In this document: piece by piece, positions 1 to 9,598 of the stretch
How positions within the stretch are numbered: the stretch's first letter is position 1
Layout of the letters: every line of letters begins with the position of its first letter
From: Methanocaldococcus sp. FS406-22
Lineage (GTDB): Archaea; AGJL01; Methanococci; Methanococcales; Methanocaldococcaceae
Reading direction: 5' to 3'
Length of the DNA stretch: 64,000 nucleotides
Assembly: GCF_000025525.1 (NCBI RefSeq)
Contig: NC_013887.1
Location: forward strand, 196,729 to 260,728
Notes under the pieces: model-generated
Seen by the model: only the letters and a program-made list of their open reading frames with translations
Told to the model about the DNA's origin: nothing
Database searches by the model: none
Made by a program: the position numbers and the translations under genes

Positions 1-608
1 AAATGCACGTCTGCCAACTTTGCAGTATCAGTCTCCCTTGGGTCAACGACAATTAAAGTCCTATCCTCTCTACCCCTCTCTCTGAAAAATCCTCTCGCAA
101 ATACTGAGTATCTACTCATATGCCTTGGGTGAGCGTGCATTGGATTTGAACCCCAATAAATGATTACATCAGCTCTGTTTTTAACCTCCCCCAATGTGCA
201 GATTGGATAACCAACATCTTGCAATGCCCAAACACTCGGTCCATGGCAAACTTCTGCGGTGTTGCTAACAACTCCTCTAACTAACTCAGCTAACTCTATG
301 CCATAGACATGTGCATGACATTCAGTTGCAGAAAAGCCATAGATTAAAGGCAAATCTGCCTCAACTAATATTCTTGCAGTCTCTTCAATGGCAGTGTCAA
401 TATCAACCTTTTTAAAATCATCCTTCTTGTTTTCTCTCATTAATGGCTCTCTCCATCTAACTGCCCCTTCGAAGTGCATAAACTTGGCATGTCCTATTCT
501 ACATGCATTTCTTGTTCCTATAATATGCCCCTCATTATCCACAATAACCACAACATCATCACACAATGTTCCACAGAATGGGCAAACTACATTTTTTATC
601 TCTCTCAT
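1..608 (-). CDS. fwdB: Tungsten-type formylmethanofuran dehydrogenase subunit B (partial, C-terminus outside window)
   Basis: This is the catalytic, molybdopterin-binding subunit of formylmethanofuran dehydrogenase, which reduces CO2 to formylmethanofuran in the first step of methanogenesis. About 202 N-terminal residues are in the window and the frame runs off the left edge. The N-terminus shows an iron-sulfur motif (CPFCGTLCDD). The metal-ligand region reads GFSATECHAH at about residue 97, with the Cys encoded by TGT at 318-320; from memory, M. jannaschii FwdB has selenocysteine here. The start ATG at 606-608 follows the ribosome binding site GGGTGAT. It lies 24 bases after hdrA, so the two are probably cotranscribed. 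The neighbouring Cys-type genes suggest this is the selenium-free isoform. Confidence 0.9.
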   Translation of the reverse strand, partial: MREIKNVVCPFCGTLCDDVVVIVDNEGHIIGTRNACRIGHAKFMHFEGAVRWREPLMRENKKDDFKKVDIDTAIEETARILVEADLPLIYGFSATECHAHVYGIELAELVRGVVSNTAEVCHGPSVWALQDVGYPICTLGEVKNRADVIIYWGSNPMHAHPRHMSRYSVFARGFFRERGREDRTLIVVDPRETDTAKLADVH

Positions 609-632
609 GCTATCACCCTATAAAAAAATAAT

Positions 633-2597
633 TTAGGCAGGGTCTCTGAATGCTCCTTCAATTTGTTTATATAGTTGAATTGTTTTGAAGTGGTTCTGCT
701 CCAATGCTCCACTTGGACATCCAGCGGCACATGTTCCGCATCCTTTGCATAACGCGGCAATAACTTCACAAACCAATCTACCATCTTTCTCGACTAATCT
801 TGGAGCTCCATATGGGCATTGTTTTACACAAACTCCACAACCTCCACAGATTTCTTCATTTACTGTTGCTACAATTGGCTCAACCTCAACCTCTCCTTTG
901 GCTAATGGAATAGCAGCCCTTGCAGCAGCTGCAGAACCTTGAGCTACTGATGCTGGAATATCTTTAGGCCCTTGACAGGCTCCAGCTAAATAAACTCCAT
1001 CTGTTGCTGTATCAACAGGTCTCAATTTTGGATGAGCTTCCATGAAGAATTGGTCTGGTGTTCTTGAAATTCCCAAAATTCTTTGAATTTCATCAGCTGA
1101 TTTTGTTGGCACCATTCCAACTGATAAAACAACTAAATCATACTCCTTCTCAATAATCTCTCCTAATAACGTGTCTTCTGCTCTAATGATTAGGTTCTTG
1201 GTTTTTGGGTCTTCTAAGATTTGGGCTGGTCTTCCTCTTATGAAGTTAATGCCATACTGCTTTGCACTTCTTTCGTAAAATTCTTCATATCCCTTGCTGA
1301 ATGCCCTAATATCCATGTAGTAGATATCTATCTCTGTATCTGGAGATTTTTCTTTGATTAACTGGGAGTTTTTCATTGCATACATACAGCACACATTGGA
1401 ACAGTATTTATTTCCAACTTTAGCATCCCTTGAACCAACACATTGAATAAATGCAATTCTTTTTGGTTTTTTGCCATCGCTTAGCCTAATAACCTTTCCT
1501 CCTGTTGGGCCAGAGGCGTTAATCATCCTCTCTAACTCAAGGGCAGTTATAACGTTGTCATAAATTCCATAGCCATATTCTTCTCTAACTGTTGGGTCAA
1601 ATGGGTCATAACCAATGGCACAAATTATTGTTCCAACCTCAACCTCAATGAACTCTGGTTTTTGATTGAAATCTATAGCTTTGGGGCCACAAACCTTGGC
1701 ACATAAGCCACATTCTATGCAATGCTCTTTATCAATTGTATATTTTGATGGAACTGCCTGTGGGAATGGTTTATAGATAGCTTTTCTCATCCCTAAGCCC
1801 ATATCAAACTCATTTGGTACTTCTATTGGGCAGACTTCAGCACATTGCCCACAACCTGTGCATTTTGTTTCATCAACATATCTTGGCTTTTTCATGATCT
1901 TGACTTTAAAATTCCCAATGTATCCTTGGACATCTACAACCTCTGAATATGCATAGAGCTTTACGTTTGGATGCTTTGCAACATCAACCATCTTTGGAGC
2001 TAATATACAGATAGAACAGTCATTAGTTGGGAAAGTTTTATCTAATTGAGCCATCCTTCCTCCAACAGAAGGAGATTTTTCAACCAATATTGTCTCAAAT
2101 CCCATATCTGCTAAATCTAAAGCAGCTTGAATTCCAGCAACCCCTCCTCCAATAACCAAAGCCCTCTTTGTAACTCCAACTTTGATAAACTCTAATGGCT
2201 CTAACAACCTTGCCTTTGCAACAGCCATTCTAACCAAATCTTTTGCCTTTTCTGTAGCTTTCTCTGGTTCATGCATGTGAACCCATGAACAATGCTCCCT
2301 TATGTTTGCAAACTCAAATAAGAATGGATTTAATCCAGCTTCAGCAACACATCTTCTAAATGTTGGTTCATGCAATCTTGGAGAGCAAGCTGCAACAACA
2401 ACTCTGTTTAGGTTGTATTCTTTAATATCCTTCTTAATCATCTCTTGCCCCGGGTCGGCACACATATACTTGTAGTCCCTTGCAACAACAACGTTTTTTA
2501 ATGTTTTAGCAAATTCTGCCACTGCTTTGCAATCAACAACTCCTCCAATATTTACCCCACAATGGCACACATAAACACCAATTCTTGGCTCTTCCAT
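633..2597 (-). CDS. hdrA: CoB-CoM heterodisulfide reductase subunit A, cysteine form
   Basis: HdrA is the FAD-bearing, electron-bifurcating subunit of the cytoplasmic Hdr/hydrogenase complex that couples H2 oxidation to ferredoxin and CoM-S-S-CoB reduction. The 654 residues fit the family. An N-terminal Cys-rich segment ([12 protein letters not shown]) is followed by a FAD-binding GGGVAG motif near residue 151. Four ferredoxin-type clusters follow, two in the middle ([24 protein letters not shown]) and two near the C-terminus ([24 protein letters not shown]). The segment [12 protein letters not shown] near residues 191-202 has Cys where HdrA of M. jannaschii and M. maripaludis carries selenocysteine. 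The gene lies 81 bases after vhcB with its own candidate promoter and a palindromic operator at 2619-2633, and it continues into fwdB. Confidence 0.96.
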   Translation of the reverse strand: MEEPRIGVYVCHCGVNIGGVVDCKAVAEFAKTLKNVVVARDYKYMCADPGQEMIKKDIKEYNLNRVVVAACSPRLHEPTFRRCVAEAGLNPFLFEFANIREHCSWVHMHEPEKATEKAKDLVRMAVAKARLLEPLEFIKVGVTKRALVIGGGVAGIQAALDLADMGFETILVEKSPSVGGRMAQLDKTFPTNDCSICILAPKMVDVAKHPNVKLYAYSEVVDVQGYIGNFKVKIMKKPRYVDETKCTGCGQCAEVCPIEVPNEFDMGLGMRKAIYKPFPQAVPSKYTIDKEHCIECGLCAKVCGPKAIDFNQKPEFIEVEVGTIICAIGYDPFDPTVREEYGYGIYDNVITALELERMINASGPTGGKVIRLSDGKKPKRIAFIQCVGSRDAKVGNKYCSNVCCMYAMKNSQLIKEKSPDTEIDIYYMDIRAFSKGYEEFYERSAKQYGINFIRGRPAQILEDPKTKNLIIRAEDTLLGEIIEKEYDLVVLSVGMVPTKSADEIQRILGISRTPDQFFMEAHPKLRPVDTATDGVYLAGACQGPKDIPASVAQGSAAAARAAIPLAKGEVEVEPIVATVNEEICGGCGVCVKQCPYGAPRLVEKDGRLVCEVIAALCKGCGTCAAGCPSGALEQNHFKTIQLYKQIEGAFRDPA

Positions 2598-2618
2598 ATT
2601 ACCACCCTCGATATGGCA

Positions 2619-2633
2619 ATTAGATTTTCTAAT
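2619..2633. promoter_or_regulatory. 15-bp palindromic operator upstream of hdrA
   Basis: The sequence ATTAGATTTTCTAAT is a perfect inverted repeat around a 3-base centre. Read on the coding strand it is ATTAGAAAATCTAAT, identical to the copies before vhcD and before the 8107 operon. It contains the T-N11-A core typical of LysR-type regulators. It lies 21 bases upstream of the hdrA start and just downstream of an AT-rich TATA-like stretch (about 2645-2660), where a repressor would block transcription. Confidence 0.65.
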
Positions 2634-2678
2634 AGGTTAAGGAATAATATTATAACGATACATTTTAATACACAAAAT

Positions 2679-3848
2679 TTACTTCAATGCTAAAACCTTC
2701 TTCTCTTTCTCAGCTACACTTAAGCAGAGTAAGCACATTACGCAGTAGCCTTTTAGTGGTAGTTTGCCTCTTGATAGTCTTAAAGTCTTCATTGGGCAGA
2801 CTTCTACACATTTTCCGCATTTGTCACATAAGTATGGGCTGAATTCGATTCTGTTATACTCTTTACCGTTATGTTCTATCTTACCTAATTTTAAAGCTCC
2901 GGTTGGGCAGGCTACAGTACAAGCTCCGCAGACGATGCACATTCTGACTTCTTTTTTATCCTCATCGACTACTATTGCCTCAGTTGGGCAGACTGAGGCA
3001 CATTTTTTCAAAACCTCATAGTCCTCTTCTACGATGACTAAACCTTCATCGGTTATTGGGTGTGGTGAGCTTAACTTAACCTCTAACTCTAATGCATTGA
3101 CTGGGCAGGTGTTTACACAGAGTTTACAAGCTGGACATGATTTTGGTGGGATGACAATCATATTTTCTTTATCAACCTTAATCATATTCCCTGGACAGAC
3201 TTCGACACACTTTAGACAGTAGATACACTTCTCTGCATTGACTTCGAACTTCTTAACCTCCTTCCTCCTCTTCTTAGGTATCTTACCAGCTACGAATATG
3301 GCATTCCATGGACATGTTTGAGCACAAATACTACAGTAAATACACTTACTCTTATCAATAACTGCCTTCCCATCCTCTAAGGTTATTGCACTTACAGGAC
3401 ACTCAGGAACACAAATTCCACAACCAACACAAGCCTCTGTAACTACAATCGGTTCCTTCGGAGCCTTAACCTCCCTCTTAGGCTTATCAATAACTCCAGG
3501 CAAGGAGATGATTTCAATCGGACAAACTTCAATACATTTTTGGCAAAGGACACAATGTCCTTTTGAGTAAGGGAAGTCATCATCAACCTTCTTTATCCCA
3601 ATAGGACAAGCCTCAGCACAGTTACCGCATTTCTCACACTTATGAGCCAAATAACTAACCCTCTTCAACTTCTTTCCGTTGATTTCTATTTCTTCCTCAA
3701 CCAAAGCCCCAGTCGGACAAGCCTTAACACACTCCATACACAAGTTACACACGTTAAAATTATCTATATCTATTGCTTTGGTTGGACACTCCGCCTGACA
3801 CGCATAACACACCAAACAAGCATCCCTCTGAATTGTTATCCCATTCAT
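2679..3848 (-). CDS. vhcB: Polyferredoxin of the F420-non-reducing hydrogenase
   Basis: This is a multi-cluster electron carrier associated with Vhu/Vhc hydrogenase. Its 389 residues contain at least ten CxxCxxCxxxCP motifs (for example [48 protein letters not shown]), enough for about ten [4Fe-4S] clusters arranged as tandem two-cluster units. The last motif near the C-terminus ([10 protein letters not shown]) is incomplete. The gene begins 2 bases after the vhcA stop and is the fourth gene of vhcDGAB. The name vhc rather than vhu is chosen because the operon encodes only Cys-type proteins. Confidence 0.93.
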   Translation of the reverse strand: MNGITIQRDACLVCYACQAECPTKAIDIDNFNVCNLCMECVKACPTGALVEEEIEINGKKLKRVSYLAHKCEKCGNCAEACPIGIKKVDDDFPYSKGHCVLCQKCIEVCPIEIISLPGVIDKPKREVKAPKEPIVVTEACVGCGICVPECPVSAITLEDGKAVIDKSKCIYCSICAQTCPWNAIFVAGKIPKKRRKEVKKFEVNAEKCIYCLKCVEVCPGNMIKVDKENMIVIPPKSCPACKLCVNTCPVNALELEVKLSSPHPITDEGLVIVEEDYEVLKKCASVCPTEAIVVDEDKKEVRMCIVCGACTVACPTGALKLGKIEHNGKEYNRIEFSPYLCDKCGKCVEVCPMKTLRLSRGKLPLKGYCVMCLLCLSVAEKEKKVLALK

Positions 3849-3850
3849 GG

Positions 3851-5269
3851 CTATCCCATTATTTTCTTTGATAATCTATTTCCTTGAAAGATTTCTAAGG
3901 TTAAATGACCTTCATTACCAATTATGTGAGTTGCACATGATAGGCATGGGTCGTAGGCTCTGATAACCATCTCCATGTAGTTTAAAACTTGAGGAGTTGC
4001 ATCTTCTGGAGATTTTATGTATTTTTCAGCAACTTTTCTAACTCCAATGTCCATAGCTGGGTTGTTTTGCACTGTTGCAACAATCAAATTAGCTTCGGTT
4101 ATTATTCCATCTTCATCTGTTTTGAAGTGATGAATTAAAGTTCCTCTCGGAGCTTCAACACATCCAACTCCTTCTCCCACAATATCTTCTGGCTCTGCTC
4201 TAATATCAGTATCAACAATCTTATCGTTCTCTAAAAGCTCTTTTACCTTTTCAGCACTTGATAAAAGCTCTATCAACCTTGCATAGTGGAAGAGCATTGG
4301 GTAGTGGCATGGTTTTCCAAATTCTTTAATAAATTCTTCATAATACTTCTGTGCCAATGGTGTTGCCATCTTATCAGCAACATTTAATCTCGAGAGAGTA
4401 TTTACCCTATAAATTCCTTCTTCAGGGCCTTTATCTTTAAGATATGGGAATTTCAAATAAGAGTAGGGCTTAACACCCTCAGCTATATAGTTTAAATACT
4501 CTGATGGCTCAAATTCATACTCAACTTTTCCTTTTGGATTTATTACTCTTAATGTTCCATCATAGAGTTCATGAACTCCATCATTTACCATTCCTAAATG
4601 ATATGACTCAAAGTAGCCAATATCTAACAAATCATTCTCTTTTAAGTTTTCAAGGAGTTTTTTACCAATTTCAATAGATTTTTCTGACAACTCTATAGCT
4701 CTTTCAGATAGTTTTAATAACTCATCTCTTTCCTCTTCTTTCAACGGCTTTGACTGCCCCCCAACAACTGCCGTAACTGGATGTATTGCCCTTCCTCCAA
4801 CAACTTTAACAATTGTCTGCCCTATCTTCCTCAACTCTATAGCCTCTTTAACAATCTCTGGATGTTCTTTAGCTATGCCTAAGATATTTCTTCTTAAAAC
4901 ATCATCTGTTGTTGGAAACATTAAATCTGGAGCAGCTAAGAAGTAAAAGTGTAAAGCATGGCTGTGGATTGTTGCTCCTTGATGCATTAAATTTCTTAAA
5001 AGCTCTGCTGTTTCTGGGATTTTTACTCCAAACACTTCATCAACAGCCTTAGCACTTGCTAAATGGTGGGCTACTTGGCAGATACCGCAGATTCTTGGTG
5101 TGTAGATTGGAGCATCCTCTATATACCTTCCTTCTAAAAATTTTTCAAACCCTCTAACCTCAACAACATGAAAATGAACCTTATCCAAATTTCCATTTTC
5201 ATCAAAGGATATGGTTATTTTTCCATGCCCTTCAACCCTTGTAACCGGCTCAACTGATAATTTTACCAT
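3851..5269 (-). CDS. vhcA: F420-non-reducing [NiFe] hydrogenase large subunit, unsplit cysteine form
   Basis: This is the nickel-binding subunit that oxidises H2 for the Hdr complex. Its 472 residues carry both Ni ligand motifs: [11 protein letters not shown] near the N-terminus and DPCLSCATH near the C-terminus. A tail of about 24 residues after that His would be removed by a maturation protease. In selenium-type Vhu operons the second motif sits on a separate selenopolypeptide (VhuU). Here it is fused in-frame and has Cys, which defines the Vhc class. The gene starts 13 bases downstream of vhcG and runs into vhcB. The RBS on the coding strand is AGGTGG. Confidence 0.95.
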   Translation of the reverse strand: MVKLSVEPVTRVEGHGKITISFDENGNLDKVHFHVVEVRGFEKFLEGRYIEDAPIYTPRICGICQVAHHLASAKAVDEVFGVKIPETAELLRNLMHQGATIHSHALHFYFLAAPDLMFPTTDDVLRRNILGIAKEHPEIVKEAIELRKIGQTIVKVVGGRAIHPVTAVVGGQSKPLKEEERDELLKLSERAIELSEKSIEIGKKLLENLKENDLLDIGYFESYHLGMVNDGVHELYDGTLRVINPKGKVEYEFEPSEYLNYIAEGVKPYSYLKFPYLKDKGPEEGIYRVNTLSRLNVADKMATPLAQKYYEEFIKEFGKPCHYPMLFHYARLIELLSSAEKVKELLENDKIVDTDIRAEPEDIVGEGVGCVEAPRGTLIHHFKTDEDGIITEANLIVATVQNNPAMDIGVRKVAEKYIKSPEDATPQVLNYMEMVIRAYDPCLSCATHIIGNEGHLTLEIFQGNRLSKKIMG

Positions 5270-5282
5270 TTTACCACCTAAG

Positions 5283-6179
5283 TTATCTTAATTTTCCTGG
5301 AATTAAGGCACTTGGAAGGGTAAATTTATAAAAACTTCCAATCTTATCTTTTATTGATTTAGGTAGGGCAGTTGGGTCTGTTTCTTTATCTTTGTCTATT
5401 CCAAAGTCAGAGCATAGGGCGGAAATCATCTTAGCCCCTTGGTCTATAACCGCATCTGTCGGCCCATTACAGCCACTACATGGCACGCCAGCTCTTGGGC
5501 AGAGTGCTCCACAGCCAGCCCTTGTTACTATACCGAGACAGAGATAGCCCTGCTCTAAGAGACATCTTTCTGGGTCTGGTTTCCCTTCAAATTTTCTTTT
5601 TATTTTACCTATAGAGATTCCATTAGTGCTTTTCTTCCTTGGACATTCATCACATAGGTTTTTCTTTGGCAATTCTGGTTTTTTTCCTTCTAATAGTGCT
5701 TTTAACACTTTAGCTATCATCTCTGGATTTGGTGGGCATCCTGGGATGAAGTAATCGACATCAATAATCTCAGAGAGTGGTTTAACCCTTGAAGTTAATG
5801 GAGGAACTTCTTCACTTGGAATAATGCCCTCATCATTCTTTGTTGATAGAGTTGTCTTATAAACTTTCTCTAAAATCTCTTCTTTTGAGTATAAGTTTCC
5901 TAAGCCAGGGACTCCTCCAAAAGTGGCACACGTTCCAAAAGCAATAACTATTTTGGCTTTATTTCTCATTTCTTTAGCTATTTCTTCATTTTCTTTATTC
6001 CTAATTCCACCTTCAATTAATGCAATGTCTATTTCATCAGGAATCTCCTTAACATCCATTAATACAGGGCAATGGATAAGTTCAACATTCTCCAACAAGT
6101 TTAAAAGCTCTTCATGCAAATCTAACAAGCTTATATGGCATCCAGAACAGCAACACAACCAAGTAGTTGCTATTACCAT
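5283..6179 (-). CDS. vhcG: F420-non-reducing [NiFe] hydrogenase small subunit
   Basis: This is the iron-sulfur small subunit that carries electrons from the NiFe site to VhcD and HdrA. The 298 residues show the N-terminal proximal-cluster motif (WLCCCSGCH), the GTCATFGG motif near residue 103, PGCPPNPE near residue 168, and several further Cys in the C-terminal half (CDECPRK, CSGCNGP). There is no Tat signal, consistent with a cytoplasmic complex. It starts 9 bases after vhcD and precedes vhcA in the usual D-G-A-B order. Confidence 0.94.
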   Translation of the reverse strand: MVIATTWLCCCSGCHISLLDLHEELLNLLENVELIHCPVLMDVKEIPDEIDIALIEGGIRNKENEEIAKEMRNKAKIVIAFGTCATFGGVPGLGNLYSKEEILEKVYKTTLSTKNDEGIIPSEEVPPLTSRVKPLSEIIDVDYFIPGCPPNPEMIAKVLKALLEGKKPELPKKNLCDECPRKKSTNGISIGKIKRKFEGKPDPERCLLEQGYLCLGIVTRAGCGALCPRAGVPCSGCNGPTDAVIDQGAKMISALCSDFGIDKDKETDPTALPKSIKDKIGSFYKFTLPSALIPGKLR

Positions 6180-6188
6180 TAAATCACC

Positions 6189-6608
6189 TTATTCTTTTAA
6201 TTTTTCATTTAGTTTTAATGGACCTAATGCTTTTATTGTGTTATAGAACTCTATCATTGTCTTTTGGAATTTTTCTCCTTCAGATGCAGAAATCCACTCA
6301 AATCTAAATCTCTCTGGCTCAATGCCAAATTCTGGAAGCAATTGCTTTAAAAAGATAGCCCTTCTTTGCCATTTGTAGTTTCCAGAATCATAGTGGCAGT
6401 CTCCCAAGTGGCAGCCTCCAACAAAAACCCCATCTGCTCCCTCTCTAAACGCCTTTAAAATTAGGGATGGCTCAATTCTTCCAGAACACATAACTCTAAT
6501 TATTCTTATGCTTGGAGGATACTGCATCCTTCCAACTCCTGCTGTATCTGCTCCTCCGTAAGTGCACCAGTTGCAACAAAAACCAATGATCTTTGGCTCC
6601 CATTCCAT
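6189..6608 (-). CDS. vhcD: F420-non-reducing hydrogenase iron-sulfur subunit D, cysteine form
   Basis: This protein links the hydrogenase to HdrA and binds a [2Fe-2S] cluster. The 139 residues contain [11 protein letters not shown] near the N-terminus, VMCSGRI, and [10 protein letters not shown] at about residues 84-93. From memory, the VhuD form in related species has selenocysteine in the last motif; here it is Cys. The start ATG at 6606-6608 follows AGGTGAGAGG. It is the first gene of vhcDGAB, and a palindromic operator directly precedes its RBS. Confidence 0.94.
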   Translation of the reverse strand: MEWEPKIIGFCCNWCTYGGADTAGVGRMQYPPSIRIIRVMCSGRIEPSLILKAFREGADGVFVGGCHLGDCHYDSGNYKWQRRAIFLKQLLPEFGIEPERFRFEWISASEGEKFQKTMIEFYNTIKALGPLKLNEKLKE

Positions 6609-6618
6609 CCTCTCACCT

Positions 6619-6633
6619 ATTAGAAAATCTAAT
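6619..6633. promoter_or_regulatory. 15-bp palindromic operator upstream of vhcD
   Basis: ATTAGAAAATCTAAT is a perfect palindrome with a T-N11-A core, extended by TATGCA exactly as at 8047. It sits between a TATA-like stretch (about 6668-6685 on the minus strand) and the vhcD RBS, 10 bases from the start codon. A repressor position is inferred. Confidence 0.65.
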
Positions 6634-6720
6634 ATGCATATTGCTTTATCTGATATTTGGTTGGCACAACCAATATTTAAAGCATGCTATTAAACTCAAA
6701 TAGAAAATTTTATAAAGGAT

Positions 6721-6735
6721 ATTAGAAAATTCTAT
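6721..6735. promoter_or_regulatory. Degenerate copy of the palindromic operator
   Basis: ATTAGAAAATTCTAT differs from the 15-bp operator in its right half but keeps the inverted TAGAA...TTCTA core. It lies in the shared region between divergent vhcD and the gene at 6884, so it may help bind a multimeric regulator. Confidence 0.4.
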
Positions 6736-6784
6736 ATCATAGATTTAAATATATAGTATTAGTTTTTTTAATATCTATTAGGTA

Positions 6785-6797
6785 ATTAGAAATTCTA
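6785..6797. promoter_or_regulatory. Second degenerate copy of the palindromic operator
   Basis: ATTAGAAATTCTA is a shortened inverted repeat (TAGAA-A-TTCTA) related to the operator. It is one of four such sites in the 275-base divergent region between vhcD and the dehydratase-like gene. Confidence 0.35.
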
Positions 6798-6862
6798 CAG
6801 ATAAGGTTATTAACTCCAAAATACATTTTTTAAAGAGAAATAATGGTAAATATTGAAAATAT

Positions 6863-6877
6863 ATTAGAAAACCTAAT
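6863..6877. promoter_or_regulatory. Operator copy upstream of the 2-hydroxyacyl-CoA-dehydratase-like gene
   Basis: ATTAGAAAACCTAAT matches the 15-bp operator at 14 of 15 positions. It ends 6 bases before the first possible ATG of the downstream gene, or about 30 bases before a better-supported internal start. Confidence 0.55.
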
Positions 6878-6883
6878 AACTAA

Positions 6884-8026
6884 ATGGCTATTAAGTTTGG
6901 TGATATGATGCAATTAAAGGCAATTGAGAAGTTGATGCAAAAGTTTGCAAGTAGAAAAGAACAACTCTACAAGCAAAAAGAAGAAGGCAAAAAAGTCTTT
7001 GGAATGTTCTGTGCCTATGTTCCGATAGAGATTATCTTAGCTGCAGATGCAATTCCAGTTGGTTTGTGTGGAGGGAAGAATGATACAATCCCAATAGCAG
7101 AGGAGGATTTACCAAGAAACCTCTGCCCCTTAATAAAATCATCCTATGGATTTAAGAAGGCAAAAACTTGTCCATACTTTGAGGCATCAGATATAGTTAT
7201 TGGAGAAACCACCTGCGAAGGAAAGAAGAAGATGTTTGAGTTGATGGAGAGATTAGTACCTATGCATATTATGCATCTCCCTCATATGAAAGATGATGCC
7301 TCCCTAAACATATGGATTAATGAAGTTAAGAAACTAAAGGAATTGGTTGAAAAAGAAACTGGAAATAAAATAACAGAAGAGAAATTAAAAGAGACAGTTG
7401 ATAAGGTAAATAAAGTTAGAGAGTTGTTTTATAAACTCTATGAGTTGAGGAAGAATAAACCAACTCCAATTAGAGGTTTAGATGTTTTAAAGCTCTTCCA
7501 ATTTGCTTATTTATTGGATATTGATGATACTATAGAGATTTTGGAGGATTTAATTAAAGAGTTGGAGGAGAGAGTTAAAAAAGGAGAAGGTTATGAAGGT
7601 AAAAGAATTTTAATAACTGGCTGTCCAATGGTTGCTGGAAATAACAAGATTGTTGAGCTTATTGAAGAGGTTGGAGGAGTTGTTGTTGGTGAAGAGAGTT
7701 GTACAGGAACAAGGTTCTTTGAAAACTATGTTGAGGGCTACAGCATAGAAGATATAGCAAAAAGATACTTCAAAATCCCTTGTGCATGCAGATTTAAAAA
7801 TGATGAGAGAATTGAGAATATAAAAAGATTGGTTAAGGAATTGGATGTTGATGGAGTTGTTTATTACACTCTGCAATATTGCCACACATTCAACATAGAG
7901 GGGGCTAAGGTAGAGGAAGCATTAAAAGAGGAAGGTATTCCAGTTATAAGAATTGAAACTGATTACTCTGAAAGTGATAGGGAGCAGTTAAAAACAAGGT
8001 TGGAGGCATTTATTGAGATGATTTAG
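6884..8026 (+). CDS. 2-hydroxyacyl-CoA dehydratase D-family / double-cubane-cluster-like protein
   Basis: This 380-residue protein belongs to the HgdB/BcrC-type 2-hydroxyacyl-CoA dehydratase family. Members bind iron-sulfur clusters and are reduced by an ATP-driven activator to perform low-potential chemistry. Features visible are [13 protein letters not shown] near residue 40, PLIKSSYGF, a [11 protein letters not shown] segment at about 107-117 and GCPMVAG near residue 246; Cys residues are spread as in the family. No CoA-dehydratase partner or activator gene is adjacent, so its substrate is unknown. ATG 6884 lacks a good RBS. GGTGAT at 6899-6904 supports a start at 6905 or 6908. It is divergent from vhcD and shares its operators. 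Confidence 0.85.
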   Translation: MAIKFGDMMQLKAIEKLMQKFASRKEQLYKQKEEGKKVFGMFCAYVPIEIILAADAIPVGLCGGKNDTIPIAEEDLPRNLCPLIKSSYGFKKAKTCPYFEASDIVIGETTCEGKKKMFELMERLVPMHIMHLPHMKDDASLNIWINEVKKLKELVEKETGNKITEEKLKETVDKVNKVRELFYKLYELRKNKPTPIRGLDVLKLFQFAYLLDIDDTIEILEDLIKELEERVKKGEGYEGKRILITGCPMVAGNNKIVELIEEVGGVVVGEESCTGTRFFENYVEGYSIEDIAKRYFKIPCACRFKNDERIENIKRLVKELDVDGVVYYTLQYCHTFNIEGAKVEEALKEEGIPVIRIETDYSESDREQLKTRLEAFIEMI

Positions 8027-8046
8027 ATTTATTCCTTTTTTTAATT

Positions 8047-8061
8047 ATTAGAAAATCTAAT
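8047..8061. promoter_or_regulatory. 15-bp palindromic operator upstream of the 8107 operon
   Basis: ATTAGAAAATCTAAT is identical to the vhcD and hdrA copies and shares the TATGCA extension with the vhcD copy. It is directly upstream of a TATA box (about 8068-8080), so it may activate this operon or block TBP/TFB, unlike the downstream placement at hdrA and vhcD. Confidence 0.6.
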
Positions 8062-8106
8062 ATGCACTTTTATATATTTTAATCTCCTACTATTTTTTGT
8101 GGGAGC

Positions 8107-8754
8107 ATGATAGGCATCTGCATGCGTTCTAAGGAGGGATTTATGTTTAACAACAAGTTAATAGATTGGGGCTTGCACTATAACCCAAAAATTGTAAAAG
8201 ATAACAACATTATCGGCTATCATGCTCCAATTTTGGATTTAGATAAAAAAGAGAGTATTCCAATTTTAAAAAACATAATTAAAGAGATTAGAGGAAAGAG
8301 CTATTTAACAATTCACTTACACAATGGAAAAAACAGAGAGATTGATAAAGAGGCATTAATTGAAAATCTATCGATTGTCAATGAATTTGCTCAAGAAAAT
8401 AGCATAAAATTATGCATAGAGAATTTAAGGCAAGGATTTTCATCAAATCCAAATAATATAATTGAGATAGCGGATGAAATCAACTGCTTTATAACGTTTG
8501 ATATTGGGCATATTCCTTATGATAAGAGAGTAGAGTTCTTAGAAATCTGCTCAGACAGAATTTATAACTCCCACGTTTATGAGATTGAAAAAGATGGAAG
8601 GCATTTACCACCAAAAAATCTCAACAATTTAAAGCCAATACTGGATAGACTCTTAGATGTTAAATGTGAGATGTTTTTAATTGAACTAATGGAGATTAAA
8701 GAAATTTTAGCTACTGAAAGAATGTTGAGAGATTATTTAGAAAAATATTGGTGA
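8107..8754 (+). CDS. Sugar phosphate isomerase/epimerase-like TIM-barrel protein
   Basis: The 215 residues look like a compact xylose-isomerase/AP-endonuclease-2 type TIM barrel. Strand-end motifs carry probable metal or acid/base residues: LTIHLHNG, KLCIENLR, ITFDIGH and YNSHVYE. The usual length of the superfamily is 250-300, so this is a small member. The substrate cannot be read from the sequence. The start ATG at 8107 follows GTGGGAG. It opens a tightly packed operon with genes at 8761, 9599, 10887 and 11466, preceded by the palindromic operator at 8047. Confidence 0.75.
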   Translation: MIGICMRSKEGFMFNNKLIDWGLHYNPKIVKDNNIIGYHAPILDLDKKESIPILKNIIKEIRGKSYLTIHLHNGKNREIDKEALIENLSIVNEFAQENSIKLCIENLRQGFSSNPNNIIEIADEINCFITFDIGHIPYDKRVEFLEICSDRIYNSHVYEIEKDGRHLPPKNLNNLKPILDRLLDVKCEMFLIELMEIKEILATERMLRDYLEKYW

Positions 8755-8760
8755 TGGGCT

Positions 8761-9591
8761 ATGATATTTAACCAAAATATCCCAAATTTCATTGATTTTA
8801 AGAAGTCATTTAAAGAACTAACCTTATCTGATGAAACATTTAAAATAATTGAAGAACGTGGAATAAAGCTAAATGAGATTGCTATTGGTGAGTTTTCGGG
8901 TAGAGATAGCGTAGCGGCAATAATCAAAGCTATGGAAGAAGGTATCGATTTTGTTTTGCCAGTTGTTGCATTTACTGGGACTGATTATGGAAATATAGCA
9001 ATTTTTTACAAAAACTGGGAAATAACAAACAGAAGAATCAAAGAAATTGATAAAGATAAAGTTTTACTGCCTTTGCATTTCATGTTTGAGCCAAAGCTTT
9101 GGAATGCGTTAAATGGGAGATGGGTAGTTTTATTATTCAAAAGATATGGTTATTACAGCCCATGTATTGGATGCCATGCATATTTGAGGATAATTAGAAT
9201 TCCATTAGCAAGGCATTTAGGAAATAAGATAATCAGTGGAGAGAGGCTCTATCACAACGGAGATTTTAAAATTGACCAAATAGAGGAGGTTTTAAATGTT
9301 TATAGCAAAATCTGCAGAGATTTTGATGTTGAGCTAATTTTGCCTATAAGATACATAAAAGAGGGTAAGAAAATCAAGGAAATTATAGGAGAAGAGTGGG
9401 AGCAGGGAGAAAAACAATTTTCATGCGTCTTTAGTGGAAATTATAGGGATAAAGATGGAAAGGTAATTTTTGAAAAAATAGGAATTTTAAAGCTGTTAAA
9501 TGAATTTATCTACCCAGCTTCAATTGAAATTTTAAAAGAAGGCTATAAGGGAAACTTCAACTATCTAAATATTGTTAAAAGAATCATTTAG
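8761..9591 (+). CDS. PP-loop ATP-pyrophosphatase-like protein (adenine nucleotide alpha hydrolase fold)
   Basis: The 276 residues carry a PP-loop-like signature, EFSGRDSVAA, near residues 43-52. This recalls the SGGxDS loop of enzymes that adenylate a substrate before adding sulfur or nitrogen. A Cys pair (CIGCHAYLRI) near residue 135 and a later Cys (QFSCVFSGNY) could bind zinc or iron-sulfur, or carry sulfur. It begins 6 bases after the preceding stop and is probably translationally coupled. The target molecule is not identifiable. Similarity to PAPS-reductase-like enzymes is an inference from the fold only. Confidence 0.75.
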   Translation: MIFNQNIPNFIDFKKSFKELTLSDETFKIIEERGIKLNEIAIGEFSGRDSVAAIIKAMEEGIDFVLPVVAFTGTDYGNIAIFYKNWEITNRRIKEIDKDKVLLPLHFMFEPKLWNALNGRWVVLLFKRYGYYSPCIGCHAYLRIIRIPLARHLGNKIISGERLYHNGDFKIDQIEEVLNVYSKICRDFDVELILPIRYIKEGKKIKEIIGEEWEQGEKQFSCVFSGNYRDKDGKVIFEKIGILKLLNEFIYPASIEILKEGYKGNFNYLNIVKRII

Positions 9592-9598
9592 TGATAGA

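Noticed and set aside
2764-3222. Plus-strand open frames opposite the polyferredoxin
   Set aside because: They mirror the repeated Cys-rich codons of vhcB and have no RBS or recognisable protein features.
8084-8105. Hairpin (CTCCTAC/GTGGGAG) hiding the RBS of the 8107 gene
   Set aside because: The TATA box at about 8068-8080 predicts a transcript start near 8100, so most of the 5' arm would not be in the mRNA.
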